Shown here one piece after another: positions 31,857-41,158 of a DNA stretch of 61,840 nucleotides. The translations under genes were made by a program, and so were the position numbers. Location of the stretch: positions 1 through 61,840 of the forward strand of contig JADLAC010000069.1 in the NCBI GenBank assembly GCA_020848435.1, written 5' to 3'. Origin of the DNA: Burkholderiales bacterium. GTDB taxonomy: Bacteria; Pseudomonadota; Gammaproteobacteria; Burkholderiales; WYBJ01. The notes beneath the pieces are model-generated. The model did not search any database and was not told the origin of the DNA. It worked only from the letters and a program-made list of their open reading frames with translations. Position 1 is the stretch's first letter, and each line of letters opens with the position of its first letter.

Positions 31857-31960
31857 TATCGCTGCGTCGATGCCAAGCAAAGGGCTGTGCTTCGCGCGCG
31901 TAGCGGCGCGTTCGCCACCGCGCGACCCATGCGCGGCACGCCGAGACACACCGACGCCGC
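31857..31960. other. Convergent gap between the giant gene and the efflux operon
   Basis: These 104 bases separate two convergent genes. I see no clear Rho-independent terminator (no strong GC hairpin followed by a T run) and no room for an immunity gene. Confidence 0.6.
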
Positions 31961-33361
31961 TCAGTACGGCGCCCAGCCCCCGCCCAATGCATTCATCAGA
32001 TCAACCGTGAATCCGAGGAAAGCTTGGCGGTTGCGCACGAGCGCAAGCTGCGCCTCGTTCAGCGTGCGTTGGGCATCCAGCACTTCCAGGTACGCCGAGT
32101 AGCCCGCCTCGTAGCGCAGCGTTGCCAGCTTCAGGGAATTGCCCGCGCGTTCGACGCGCTCTCTCAAGTCCTGCTCGGCATCCGCGGCGAGTTGCACATT
32201 GCTGAGCGCGTCGGCCACTTCGCGAAAAGCGGTCTCGACGCTTTGCTCGTACCGGATCGCCGCTTGGCGGGCGCGTGCTTCCGCCTGCTCGGTGCGCGCG
32301 GCATAGCGCCCGGCGTCGAATATCGGCCCGAGCACGGCGAGCCCGAACGACCAGCTCGCCGCGCCGACGCTGAGCAGGTTGGACAGCTCCGCGCTGTGCA
32401 AGCCGAGCGAGCCCGTCAGCCGAAACGCCGGGAACTGCGCGGCGCGAGCGACCCCGATCTGCGCGCCGGCTGCCATGAGCGCCGCTTCGGCTTGACGCAC
32501 GTCCGCTCGGCGCTCGAGCAACGTGGACGGCAGTCCCGCCGGAGGCAGGGGCGGTGTGGGCAGCGCGCGCAAATCCCCGGCGGCGAGCTGGAGATCCAGG
32601 CTGCCGGTCAGCAAGCCGAGCTGGTGCACGGCCGCCGCGCGCAAGCGCCGCAGGTCCTTGATCTGAGCGGCGAGTTGCGCCCGGTTGGCCTGCGCCTGAT
32701 TGAGATCGAGGTCCGATGCGAGGCCCGCGCGCGCCCGGCTCGCCGTGATTTCGACCGAGTCCTGCGCGGCCGCGAGCGTTTCGGCGGATACGCCGAGCTG
32801 CGCATCGAGCGCGCGAACGGTGAAATAGGTCTGCGCGATCGCCGCCGTCAGCGTGAGCATGACGGCGTCGCGCCCGTAGCGCGTGGCGAGAAAGTCCGCA
32901 CCGGCGGCTTCGCGCAGGCGGCGCAACCGGCCGAACACATCGAGCTCGAACCCGGTGCCGGCCGCGATGCGAAAGTTGTTTCTCACCGCGGCTGACGATG
33001 GGCTGGCCGTGCCGGCACGCGGGCTGGCGCGCGAACGGCCTGCGTCGAGGCTTCCGTCCACTTGCGGAAAAAGCGTCGCGTTCGCTTCGCGCAGAACCGC
33101 CGCGGCTTCGTCGATGCGGGCGCTGGCAAGCCTTAGATCGGTGTTGCGCGCCAGCCCGCCGCGCACGAGCTGTTCGAGGGCGTCGTCCTGATAGAGCGCC
33201 CACCACGTCGGCGGGACGCCTCCGGCAGTCGCGGTTTGCGCCGCGGCATCGGGATAGCGCTCGGGTAGAACGACCTCCGGTCGCTTATAGTCGGGCCCGA
33301 GCATAGTGCAAGCCCCGAGCGCGCCGGCCGCAAGCGCCACAGCCAGCGCACGCAGGGTCAC
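31961..33361 (-). CDS. RND efflux outer-membrane factor, OprM/NodT family lipoprotein
   Basis: This 466-residue protein would form the TolC-like trimeric exit duct of a tripartite efflux pump. It starts with a lipoprotein signal (hydrophobic run, then LGAC lipobox, followed by TMLGPDYKRP). It has the two duplicated coiled-coil halves of the family, for example FELDVFGRLRRLREA and GLASDLDLNQAQANRAQLA. The GTG start at 33361 is chosen because it overlaps the TGA of the pump gene (GTGA), has AAGGAG five bases upstream, and gives the usual length. The open frame continues further upstream, but only as a shadow of the pump gene. It is last in the operon and probably translationally coupled to the pump. 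Confidence 0.93.
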   Translation of the reverse strand: MTLRALAVALAAGALGACTMLGPDYKRPEVVLPERYPDAAAQTATAGGVPPTWWALYQDDALEQLVRGGLARNTDLRLASARIDEAAAVLREANATLFPQVDGSLDAGRSRASPRAGTASPSSAAVRNNFRIAAGTGFELDVFGRLRRLREAAGADFLATRYGRDAVMLTLTAAIAQTYFTVRALDAQLGVSAETLAAAQDSVEITASRARAGLASDLDLNQAQANRAQLAAQIKDLRRLRAAAVHQLGLLTGSLDLQLAAGDLRALPTPPLPPAGLPSTLLERRADVRQAEAALMAAGAQIGVARAAQFPAFRLTGSLGLHSAELSNLLSVGAASWSFGLAVLGPIFDAGRYAARTEQAEARARQAAIRYEQSVETAFREVADALSNVQLAADAEQDLRERVERAGNSLKLATLRYEAGYSAYLEVLDAQRTLNEAQLALVRNRQAFLGFTVDLMNALGGGWAPY

Positions 33362-36300
33362 GACGGCTCCTTCGCGATCCGCGCTCCGGCATCGGGCGGC
33401 GCGGCCTCGCCCAGCTTCTGCCGGCGCGCGAACAAGGTGAAAAACAAGGGCACGAAAATCGTCGCGACGAAGGTCGCGAGCAGCATGCCGCCAACCACGC
33501 CTGTACCCATCGAGCGCCGGGCCGCCGCGCCTGCCCCGGTGGCAATCGCCAGCGGCAGCACGCCGAAAACAAACGCGATCGAGGTCATGACGATGGGGCG
33601 AAAGCGCAGCCGCGCCGCCTGGATCGCGGCATCCACCGGCCGCATGCCTTGCAGCAGTCCTTGCTGCGCGAACTCGACGATCAGAATCGCATTCTTCGCG
33701 GCCAGCCCGATCAGCACCACCAGCCCGATCTGGAAGTAGATGTCGTTTTCCATGTTGCGCAGCCAGACGAACAGCAGCGCTCCGGCGACAGCGAACGGCA
33801 CGGCGAGCACCACCGCCGCGGGCAACCGCCAGCGCTCGTACAGCGCGGCGAGGATGAGGTAGACCATGACGATGGCAAGCCCGAAGGCGAAGATGGATGC
33901 GCTGCCGGTGCGCTTTTCCTGAAAGGCTTGCGCGGTCCATTCCAGGGTATAACCCGGCGGCAGCGCCTGCGCGGCGACTTGCTCGACCGCCTGGATCGCA
34001 GTGCCCGAGCTCACGCCGGGCCGGCCGGCGCCGAGCACCTTGGCCGCGAGAAAGCCGTTGTAGCGTTCCACCTGCTCGGGGCCCACGATGTTGCTCGTCT
34101 GCAAGAACGCCTTCAGCGGGATCATCTCGCCGCTGGTGCTGGAGCGGACATGGATGCGTCCCAGGTCGTCGGGCTGCGCGCGGTAGGGGATGTCGGCTTG
34201 CATCTGCACCCGGTAAGTGCGCCCCGACATGTTGAAATCGTTGATGTACAAGGTGCCCATGGTGCCCAGGAGCGCGTCATAGACATCGGATACCGGAACG
34301 CCGAGAGCCATGGCTTGTTCGAGGTTCACCTCCACGAACATCTGCGGCACGCTCGGCCGATAGAATGTATTGATGTTCTGCAACCGCGGATCGCGCGCAA
34401 GCTCGGTGGTGAACGCCTGCACGACTTGGGCGAGCGCCTTGGCGTCGGAGCCGGCACGCGACTGGATATAGAGCTCGAACCCGCCCGCGGTCCCCAGCCC
34501 GCGGATCGCGGGAGGATTGAAGCCCAGCACCATGCCGTCGGAGAAGGTGCGTCCGAGCCGATTGATATCGGCGGCAAGCTCGGGCGCTGTCTTTTCGCGT
34601 TCGTCCCAGTGCTTGAGCAGAATGAAGCTGGTGCCGGCATTGGGCTTGTTGCCCCCGCCGATGAAATCGCGCCCGGGCGCGACGAACACGTGGTCGATCG
34701 CGCGCTCCTTCGCCAGCTCGGCCTGCAAGCGCGCGCCGGTCGCGGCCGTGCGCTGCAAAGTCGCGCCATCGGGCAGTACGATCGAGCTGATCAGGTAGCC
34801 CTGGTCCTCGGGCGGCACGAAACTTCCGGGCACCCGCGTGAAGAGCAACGCCGTGACCGCGAGCACGCCGATGAAGGCGAGCGCGCTCATGAGCCGCCAT
34901 TTCAACGCGACATTTACCAGGTAGAGGAAGGTCGCGGTGAGCTTCGCGAAAGCGACATTGAACGGCCGGAACAGGCGCGATTCGTGCTCCCCGGTCTTGA
35001 GCAGCAGCGCGCACAACGCCGGGGTGAGCGTGAGCGCGGTGATGCCCGAGAGCACGACCGCGATCGCCACGGTGACGGCGAACTGCTTGTACAACTGCCC
35101 GGCGATACCGCCCAGGAATGCCACGGGAATGAAGACGGCCGAGAGCACGAGCACGATCGCCAGCACCGCGCCCGAGACTTCGTACATCGATTCGATCGCC
35201 GCGCGCTTGGCCGGCATCCGCTCCTCGCGCATCAGGCGCTCGACGTTCTCCAGCACGACGATGGCGTCGTCGACCACGATTCCGACCGCCAGCACCATGG
35301 CGAAGAGCGTGAGCGTGTTGATCGAGAACCCCAGCGCGTACAGCCCGGCGAAGGTGCCGATGAGCGACACCGGCACCGCGATCATGGGAATGAGCGTCGC
35401 GCGCCAGTGCTGCAGGAAGACGAACACGACCAGCAGCACCAGCACCGCGGCCTCCGCCAAGGTCTTGATGACTTCCTTGATGGAAGCATCGACCACGCGG
35501 GTGGTGTCGAACGGAATGATGTAGTCCATGCCCGGCGCAAAGGCGGTCTTCAGCTCGCGCATCCGCGCCTTCACGGCGGCGGCGACGTCGAGCGCATTGG
35601 CACCGGTCTGAAGGTACACCCCCATGCCGACCGAAGGCTTGCCGTCGACGCTGGTGGCGCTATCGTAGCTTTGCGCGCCGAGCTCGACCCGAGCGACATC
35701 CTTGATGCGCAACACGCCGGTAGGACCGCCCGCGCGCACGACGATATTGCCGAATTCTTCGGCCGTCACCAGGCGCCCGCGGGCGATGACCGTGTAGTTC
35801 AACGCTTGCCCGGAGGGCGCGGGCTCGGCGCCGATCTTGCCGGCCGCGTACTGCTGGTTCTGGGCGCGGATCGCGTTGGCGATGTCGGTCGGCGTGATGC
35901 CGAGGCGCGCCATCCGATCGGGCTGCAACCAGATCCGCATGGCGTAACCTGAACCGAACAGCGTCACGTCGCCCACGCCCGGGAGGCGCTTCAGCTCGTC
36001 GAGCAGGTTGACAGTCGCATAGTCGGCCAGGTAGACGGTTTCCCGATCGCGCGTCGGAGAGAAAAGACCGATCACCAGCAGGATGTCGTTGGAGCGCTTG
36101 CGCACCACCACGCCATTGCGGCGCACTTCCTCGGGCAAGCGCGGCAGGGCGACCTGGACGCGGTTGTTCAACTGGAACACGGCCTGGTCGACGTCGGTGC
36201 CGACTTCGAACGTGGCCGTGATCGCGATGCCGCCGTCGGCGGCGGCGCTGGAGCTGAAATAGAGCATGTGCTCCGTGCCGGAGAGCTGCTCCTCGATCGG

Positions 36301-36498
36301 CGCAGCAACGGTCTTCGCCAGCGTCTCGGCGCTCGCGCCCGGGTAGCTCGTGCTTATGGTGACCGTGGGCGGGGCGATCTCCGGATACTGCGCGACCGGC
36401 AAAACTTGCGCCGCGACCACGCCGGCCAGCGTGATGATGATCGCGATGACGCTGGCGAAAATCGGCCGTTCGATGAAAAAGCGCGAGAAATTGCCCAC
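33358..36498 (-). CDS. RND multidrug efflux transporter, HAE1 (AcrB/MexB-like) family
   Basis: The 1,046-residue inner-membrane pump matches the AcrB length. It begins FSRFFIERPIFASV, and carries the TM4 proton-relay pair Asp410-Asp411 in GIVVDDAIVVLENV and Lys935 in GLAAKNAILIVEFA, equivalent to Asp407, Asp408 and Lys940 of AcrB. Large periplasmic porter loops follow TM1 and TM7. It should export hydrophobic or amphiphilic compounds by proton antiport with the adaptor and duct encoded beside it. I chose GTG 36498 because GGGAGG precedes it by four bases and the family N-terminus begins there; an earlier ATG at 36642 would add ~48 low-complexity residues that overlap the adaptor gene. Substrate range cannot be read from sequence. 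Confidence 0.96.
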   Translation of the reverse strand: MGNFSRFFIERPIFASVIAIIITLAGVVAAQVLPVAQYPEIAPPTVTISTSYPGASAETLAKTVAAPIEEQLSGTEHMLYFSSSAAADGGIAITATFEVGTDVDQAVFQLNNRVQVALPRLPEEVRRNGVVVRKRSNDILLVIGLFSPTRDRETVYLADYATVNLLDELKRLPGVGDVTLFGSGYAMRIWLQPDRMARLGITPTDIANAIRAQNQQYAAGKIGAEPAPSGQALNYTVIARGRLVTAEEFGNIVVRAGGPTGVLRIKDVARVELGAQSYDSATSVDGKPSVGMGVYLQTGANALDVAAAVKARMRELKTAFAPGMDYIIPFDTTRVVDASIKEVIKTLAEAAVLVLLVVFVFLQHWRATLIPMIAVPVSLIGTFAGLYALGFSINTLTLFAMVLAVGIVVDDAIVVLENVERLMREERMPAKRAAIESMYEVSGAVLAIVLVLSAVFIPVAFLGGIAGQLYKQFAVTVAIAVVLSGITALTLTPALCALLLKTGEHESRLFRPFNVAFAKLTATFLYLVNVALKWRLMSALAFIGVLAVTALLFTRVPGSFVPPEDQGYLISSIVLPDGATLQRTAATGARLQAELAKERAIDHVFVAPGRDFIGGGNKPNAGTSFILLKHWDEREKTAPELAADINRLGRTFSDGMVLGFNPPAIRGLGTAGGFELYIQSRAGSDAKALAQVVQAFTTELARDPRLQNINTFYRPSVPQMFVEVNLEQAMALGVPVSDVYDALLGTMGTLYINDFNMSGRTYRVQMQADIPYRAQPDDLGRIHVRSSTSGEMIPLKAFLQTSNIVGPEQVERYNGFLAAKVLGAGRPGVSSGTAIQAVEQVAAQALPPGYTLEWTAQAFQEKRTGSASIFAFGLAIVMVYLILAALYERWRLPAAVVLAVPFAVAGALLFVWLRNMENDIYFQIGLVVLIGLAAKNAILIVEFAQQGLLQGMRPVDAAIQAARLRFRPIVMTSIAFVFGVLPLAIATGAGAAARRSMGTGVVGGMLLATFVATIFVPLFFTLFARRQKLGEAAPPDAGARIAKEPS

Positions 36499-36502
36499 CG
36501 AT

Positions 36503-36508
36503 CCTCCC
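36503..36508 (-). promoter_or_regulatory. Ribosome-binding site deciding the RND pump start
   Basis: GGGAGG on the minus strand, four bases before GTG at 36498, supports that start over the upstream in-frame ATG. Confidence 0.75.
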
Positions 36509-36514
36509 GCGGCG

Positions 36515-37741
36515 CTATTTCTTGGCGGCGCCGGCCGCCGGCTCCGACCCCGCTTCGACCCTGGTCCGACCCTGGTCCGACCCACCCTGGTCCGACCCTG
36601 GTCCGTCGGCCGCGCCGGCCGAGCGGGGCGTGATCGGCGCACCGGGGCGCAACTTGATGAGGTTGTCGACGATGACCGGATCGCCGCGCTGGAGCCCGCC
36701 GATAATCACCCAATCCGAGCCGATCCAATGTCCCGTCTGAACCGGCTTCATGACGGCCTTGCCGTCGGCGGCCGCGATCCAGACCGCGCGTGTCTGCTCC
36801 GTCTGCACCACGGCGGCTTGCGGCACCAGGAAGGCTTCCTGCTCGCTGGCGAAAATCTGTACCCGAACGAACTGGCCCGGAAGCCAGCGCTGGCGCTCGT
36901 TGGGAAACTCCGCGCGCAACTGCACCGTGCCGAGCTTGGGATCGACCGTGGAGGCGGCGAAATTGAGCCGCCCGTTGTTCGCTGCCACCGCGCCGTCCTG
37001 CGTGAGGAGCTGCACTTGCGCACGCCGCTCGTGACCGCGGATGCGTTCGAAATCCGCCTCGGCGAGCGAGAATCGGATCCAGATGGGATGAACCTGGATG
37101 ATCGTCGTGAGCAAGTCGGTATTGGCCGCGACCAGGCTGCCTTCGGAGCGCAGCGCGCGGCTGGTGATGCCGCCGATGGGGGCGCTCACCAGGGTATACG
37201 AGAGATTGAGCTTGGCCTCGTCGATTCGAGCCTGCGCGCCTTCGATCGCGGCCGTGGATTGTTTGAGCGTCGAGAGCGCTTCGTCGTATTCGCGCTGGCT
37301 GATGGCGCGGCTCTCCGACAACGGCTTGAGGCGTTCCGCCTCGCGCCGCGCCTGCTCTTGGCGCACCCGCTCTTGCGCGAGCGCGGCTTGCGCCTGCGCG
37401 GCCGCGATCTCGTACTGCGCCCGATCGATGACGAACAACGTCTGGCCGGCCTTCACCGGCGCGCCCTCGGTATAAAGCCTCTTTTCGAGTATGCCCGAGA
37501 CGCGCGCGCGGATCTCAACTTCGCGCGAGCCTTCCGCCTGGCCGACCGCTTCGAGCGCGATGGCGACACGTTGCGGCTCGACGCGCTTCACCGTGACCGG
37601 AATTGCAGCCGGGGCGGTCGCGCTCTTTGCCGCCGGATCGCTCGTCTTGTCGCCGCAGCCTGCAACGAGGACGATGCTCGCGACGCATGCGTGGCGAAGC
37701 GTGCGCAGGGCAGCGCGCATACTGTCATTAGATGAATTCAT
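36515..37741 (-). CDS. RND efflux periplasmic adaptor (membrane fusion protein), AcrA/MexA-like lipoprotein
   Basis: This 408-residue protein joins pump and outer-membrane duct. An N-terminal signal ends in the lipobox VAGC, so it is probably anchored in the inner membrane by lipid. It has split lipoyl halves (REVEIRARVSGILEKRL and TLVSAPIGGITSRALRSEG) around an alpha-hairpin rich in Ala, Gln and Glu (AAAQAQAALAQERVRQEQAR), then beta-barrel and membrane-proximal parts. The last ~25 residues are a Gly/Asp/Gln tail encoded by a short tandem repeat. The start is uncertain: ATG 37741 is used, ATG 37720 is equally possible, and neither has a strong ribosome site. It lies 16 bases upstream of the pump gene. 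Confidence 0.93.
   Translation of the reverse strand: MNSSNDSMRAALRTLRHACVASIVLVAGCGDKTSDPAAKSATAPAAIPVTVKRVEPQRVAIALEAVGQAEGSREVEIRARVSGILEKRLYTEGAPVKAGQTLFVIDRAQYEIAAAQAQAALAQERVRQEQARREAERLKPLSESRAISQREYDEALSTLKQSTAAIEGAQARIDEAKLNLSYTLVSAPIGGITSRALRSEGSLVAANTDLLTTIIQVHPIWIRFSLAEADFERIRGHERRAQVQLLTQDGAVAANNGRLNFAASTVDPKLGTVQLRAEFPNERQRWLPGQFVRVQIFASEQEAFLVPQAAVVQTEQTRAVWIAAADGKAVMKPVQTGHWIGSDWVIIGGLQRGDPVIVDNLIKLRPGAPITPRSAGAADGPGSDQGGSDQGRTRVEAGSEPAAGAAKK
36561..36605. repeat. Short tandem repeat, 11-base unit CTGGTCCGACC
   Basis: Two adjacent copies (36561-36571 and 36572-36582), a 4-base spacer, a third copy (36587-36597) and a partial fourth. It encodes the Gly-Ser-Asp-Gln rich tail of the adaptor protein. 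Confidence 0.9.
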
Positions 37742-37827
37742 CGCGATGCTGCAGGGGTCAGAGAGGCGACGATTATAGGCGGTATCCAGGCGCGGACTCG
37801 CGCCGTGCCCGCTCGCTCGCGGCCGCC

Positions 37828-38613
37828 TCAGTCGGCGGCGGCGAGCCAACGGGCCGCTTCGCGCGCGATCGCGTCGCCTTCGCGCATGAGGATCGCCACC
37901 ACCTCGTTCGTGCGTGCCGGTGCGAAGGCGCTCGACGGCGCCACGACGCTGATCGAGCCGAGGGCGCTTCCTTGCGTGTCGATGATCGGCACCCCGAACG
38001 CGCTCACGCCCGGCACGATCTCGTTCTGGCTCGAAGCGTAACCGCGACTCTCGGCAAGCCGCAGCACCCGTTGCAGGATGCGAATCCGCGTGTCGCCGAA
38101 GCGTGCGAGCTGCTGCAAGTTGCCGGCGACGATCGAGCGTGCTTCGGCTTTGGGCAGTCCCAGCAGTATCGCCACCCCGCCCACCGAATAGAGCAAGGGC
38201 CGGCGCGTGCCGACATCGATCGTGAGCGCCTTGATCTCGAGCGCGCCCGAACGCGCGGCGCAGACGAATTCGGCGCCGCTGCGCAGGCACAGCAGCGACA
38301 CCGCGTTCAAGCGGCGCGCAACGCGAGCGAGCGGCGTTGCGCACGCCGACTGGAACGCGGCCATGGCGGGCAGCGACAGACCCAGCTCGAACAGCAGCGG
38401 GCCGGGTACATAGCGACGGTCGCTCGCGCGTTGGCCCGCCATGCGATTGCGCACCAGGCAGGCGAGCAGGCGGTGGGTGGTGCTTCGATCCAAGCCGCAA
38501 CTGGTTGCGAGATCCGACAGGCGCCAGCCGATGCTGCCTCGAACCGCCAGTTCTCTCAACACCAGCGCGGCCCGGTCGATTGCTTGCGTTCCGTGTCGAG
38601 GCGCGTGTTTCAT
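37828..38613 (-). CDS. IclR-family transcriptional regulator
   Basis: This 261-residue regulator has an N-terminal winged helix-turn-helix (about residues 30-58, LSDLATSCGLDRSTTHRLLACL) and a C-terminal IclR effector-binding domain (GYASSQNEIVPGVSAFGVPI, then GSISVVAP). IclR proteins usually sense a small carboxylate or aromatic metabolite and often control a divergent neighbour. The divergent gene here encodes a CoA-transferase, the likeliest target; the RND operon 86 bases downstream on the same strand is the alternative. ATG 38613 gives the normal family length and start (MKHAPRHGTQAIDRA); an in-frame ATG at 38697 would add 28 residues unlike the family. Confidence 0.9.
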   Translation of the reverse strand: MKHAPRHGTQAIDRAALVLRELAVRGSIGWRLSDLATSCGLDRSTTHRLLACLVRNRMAGQRASDRRYVPGPLLFELGLSLPAMAAFQSACATPLARVARRLNAVSLLCLRSGAEFVCAARSGALEIKALTIDVGTRRPLLYSVGGVAILLGLPKAEARSIVAGNLQQLARFGDTRIRILQRVLRLAESRGYASSQNEIVPGVSAFGVPIIDTQGSALGSISVVAPSSAFAPARTNEVVAILMREGDAIAREAARWLAAAD

Positions 38614-38633
38614 ATCGTTCACATTGTAAAACA
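38606..38633. promoter_or_regulatory. Imperfect inverted repeat at the IclR start, possible operator
   Basis: TGTTT at 38606 and AAACA ending at 38633 bound an AT-rich 28-base stretch in otherwise GC-rich DNA, between IclR and the divergent CoA-transferase. The inner arms match poorly, so this is only a candidate autoregulatory site. Confidence 0.25.
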
Positions 38634-38753
38634 GGAGCGCAGGCGCGGCCGGCTGCACGCTTGCGGGCGTGTCGACCGGATCGAATAATGAAGTCATCCG
38701 CCACGGCGCGATCGATCGGATGCGCGGCCGGGGCCCGACACTGACTGCCGTTC

Positions 38754-39998
38754 ATGACCCAGACCAACGCCGCCCAACGCCGCGGCCCGCTGCACGGAGT
38801 ACGCGTGCTCGACCTCTCGCGGGTGCTCGCCGGCCCGTTCTGCTCGCTCATCCTTGCCGACCTCGGCGCCGATGTGATCAAGGTCGAAGAGATCGATGGC
38901 GGCGACCAGACCCGCACCATTCCGCCGTTCGCCAATGGCGAGAGCCACTACTTCCTCGCGATCAACCGCAACAAGCGCAGCGTCGCGCTCGATGCGCGAA
39001 CCGACGCCGGGCGCGCGCTGCTGCTCGATCTCGTCAAGCAATGCGACGTCGTGCTGGAGAACTTTCGGCCCGGGGTGATGGCGCGCCTCGGCCTGGGCTA
39101 CGAGACCCTGAAGGTTCTCAAACCGGAGCTGATCGTGTGCTCCATCAGCGGCTTCGGCGCCGGCAACGCGATGAGCGCGAAGCCTTCGTTCGATCTGGTG
39201 ACGCAGGCGTTGAGCGGGGTCATGAGCATCAACGGCTACGCCGAGGGCACGCCGACCAAGCTCGGATTGCCGCTCGGCGACATCGGCGGTGGTGTCTGGG
39301 CGGCGATCGGCGTCCTGGCCGCGTTGAACGAGCGCAATGCCACCGGCCAGGGTGCGCATATCGATCTGAGTCTGCTCGAAGGCTTGATGGGCCTGCTCGG
39401 CTACCTCGCCGGGATCTATTTCGTGACCGGCGAAAGCCCGGGCCGCATGGGCAACAGTCACCACAACATCGTGCCCTATGGGCTGATGCCGGTGAAGGAC
39501 GGGCATATCGTGCTGGCGCTGCATGTCGGCGGGTTCTGGCGCAACTTCTGTCGTGCGATCGACCGCGAAGATCTGATAACCGATCCGCGTTTTCGCACGG
39601 TGAAGGACCGCCATGCCAATCGCGACGAGCTGGAGCGGCAGATCGAAGCCATCATGCGCACCAGGACGGTTGCCGAGTGGCAGCAGATCCTGGATGCTGC
39701 GGATGTGCCGCACGGGCCGGTCAACAGCATCGGCCAGGCAGTGAGCCAGCCGATCGTGCGCGAGCGCGGCTTCGTGCGCGAAGTGAAGCACCCGACGGCG
39801 GGTATTGTGAAGGTGCTCGCCAATCCGCTGCGCTTCGACGGTCATCCCGAACGCTCGCCGCTCGATCCGCCGCCGCTGCTCGGCGAGCATACGCGCGATG
39901 TGCTCGGTGCATTGCTCGGTCTGGGCAGCGCGGAAATCGATCGCCTTGTTGCCGCCAAAGTCATCGCCGAGCCCGCGCGCGCGGCACGCCAGGAGTAG
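38754..39998 (+). CDS. CaiB/BaiF family (class III) CoA-transferase
   Basis: This 414-residue cytoplasmic enzyme should move CoA between carboxylic acids, activating a substrate for degradation. The family start (GVRVLDLSRVLAGPFCSLILADLGADVIKVE), NRNKRSVALD and the nucleophile region PSFDLVTQALSG are present; Asp147 aligns with the catalytic Asp of formyl-CoA transferase. It lies 140 bases from the divergent IclR gene and is followed after 2 bases by a MaoC-like gene, so both probably form one unit with the two Bug genes downstream. No strong ribosome site precedes the ATG. The acyl substrate cannot be told from sequence. Confidence 0.92.
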   Translation: MTQTNAAQRRGPLHGVRVLDLSRVLAGPFCSLILADLGADVIKVEEIDGGDQTRTIPPFANGESHYFLAINRNKRSVALDARTDAGRALLLDLVKQCDVVLENFRPGVMARLGLGYETLKVLKPELIVCSISGFGAGNAMSAKPSFDLVTQALSGVMSINGYAEGTPTKLGLPLGDIGGGVWAAIGVLAALNERNATGQGAHIDLSLLEGLMGLLGYLAGIYFVTGESPGRMGNSHHNIVPYGLMPVKDGHIVLALHVGGFWRNFCRAIDREDLITDPRFRTVKDRHANRDELERQIEAIMRTRTVAEWQQILDAADVPHGPVNSIGQAVSQPIVRERGFVREVKHPTAGIVKVLANPLRFDGHPERSPLDPPPLLGEHTRDVLGALLGLGSAEIDRLVAAKVIAEPARAARQE

Positions 39999-40000
39999 TC

Positions 40001-41158
40001 ATGGAACGAGTACACGCAACGGCAAGCGACGCCGAGCTCGCGCGCCTCAGGGCCAAGATCGGCCAGAAGGTCACCATTTCCGAACCGCCGTATCTCACCG
40101 AGGTGACGCGCGATTCGATCCGGCACTGGGCGCATGCCACGGGAGATCGCAACCCGTTGTTCATCGATGATGCCTACGCCCGCGCTTCCCGCCATGGCAC
40201 CCTGATCGCGCCGCCGTGCCAGCTCTATGCCTTCAGCCGCATTTCGATCGGCTACCGCGGCGGCCTGCCGGGCGTGCACTCGTTCTTCGCGGGGTCACAC
40301 TGGCGCTGGCACGAAGCCGTGCGCGTCGGCGAGCGCATCGAGCCCGAAGTCACCTTCAAGGACCTGGTGGAGCTGCCGAGCCGCTTCGCCGGTCGGATGT
40401 TCAAACAGATCTCGCTCATCCGCTTCTTGAACGGCGAGGGCCGCGAGCTGGCGCAGGCCGATTCCTGGGGCATGCGCGTCGAGCGTGTCGCCGCCAGGGA
40501 CAAAGGCAAGTACAAGCAGCTCGAGCCGGCGCCGCCGTACACGCGCGAGCAGCTCGAACAGGTGGCGAGGCTCTACGCGCAAGAGCATTGCCGAGGCCGC
40601 GAGCCTTTGTATTTCGAAGATGTCGCGCTCGGCGCCTCGGTGCCGAGCATCGTGCGCGGCCCGTATACCGCGACCATCGCGGTCGCTTTCGAGCAGGCCT
40701 GGGGCGGCCTGTACATCAAGGCACATGGCTATTGGTTCGATTACCTGCGCCGTCATCCCGCCGCCGGCATCGCCAATCCGTATAACATTCCCGAGCCGCC
40801 CGAGGCGGTGCACTGGGATTCCGCGCTCGCCCGTTCGGTCGGCGTTCCCGAGGCCTACGATTACGGTCCCGAGCGGGTCGCGTGGGTCGCCACCATGTTG
40901 ACCAATTGGATCGGTGACGATGGATTTCTTTCGGAGCTGTACTGCGAAGTGCGCCGTTTCAACTTGATCGGCGATCTCACCTACTGTCGCGGCACGGTCG
41001 TGTCGAAACAGGCACGCGATGACGTCTCCGGCAGCGTGAAGCTCGAGGTCGAGTGCGCCGACCAGCGCGGCGAGACCACGGCGGGCGGCTGGGCGGTGGT
41101 GGTCCTGCCGCGGCGAGCGCACGCATCACGCGATCCGCAGCAGCAGCCACGTCGATGA
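40001..41158 (+). CDS. Two-domain MaoC-like (hot-dog fold) acyl dehydratase-like protein
   Basis: A 385-residue protein with an N-terminal MaoC/FAS1-type dehydratase-like domain (about 1-160) and a second hot-dog-like half (about 200-370). The N-terminal segment HWAHATGDRNPLFIDD resembles the (R)-hydratase motif in which Asp and His of GDxNPxH are catalytic. Asp49 is present, but the His position is Phe54, so ordinary hydratase activity is doubtful. The start has AGGAG five bases upstream. The stop overlaps the next start (ATGA), suggesting translational coupling to the Bug gene. Pairing with CaiB/BaiF transferases is common in betaproteobacteria, and the partner suggests action on acyl-CoA. 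Confidence 0.85.
   Translation: MERVHATASDAELARLRAKIGQKVTISEPPYLTEVTRDSIRHWAHATGDRNPLFIDDAYARASRHGTLIAPPCQLYAFSRISIGYRGGLPGVHSFFAGSHWRWHEAVRVGERIEPEVTFKDLVELPSRFAGRMFKQISLIRFLNGEGRELAQADSWGMRVERVAARDKGKYKQLEPAPPYTREQLEQVARLYAQEHCRGREPLYFEDVALGASVPSIVRGPYTATIAVAFEQAWGGLYIKAHGYWFDYLRRHPAAGIANPYNIPEPPEAVHWDSALARSVGVPEAYDYGPERVAWVATMLTNWIGDDGFLSELYCEVRRFNLIGDLTYCRGTVVSKQARDDVSGSVKLEVECADQRGETTAGGWAVVVLPRRAHASRDPQQQPRR

Noticed and set aside
33362..33940. Upstream extension of the outer-membrane factor frame
   Set aside because: It is out-of-frame pump sequence. The lipoprotein signal, ribosome site and GTGA overlap place the start at 33361.
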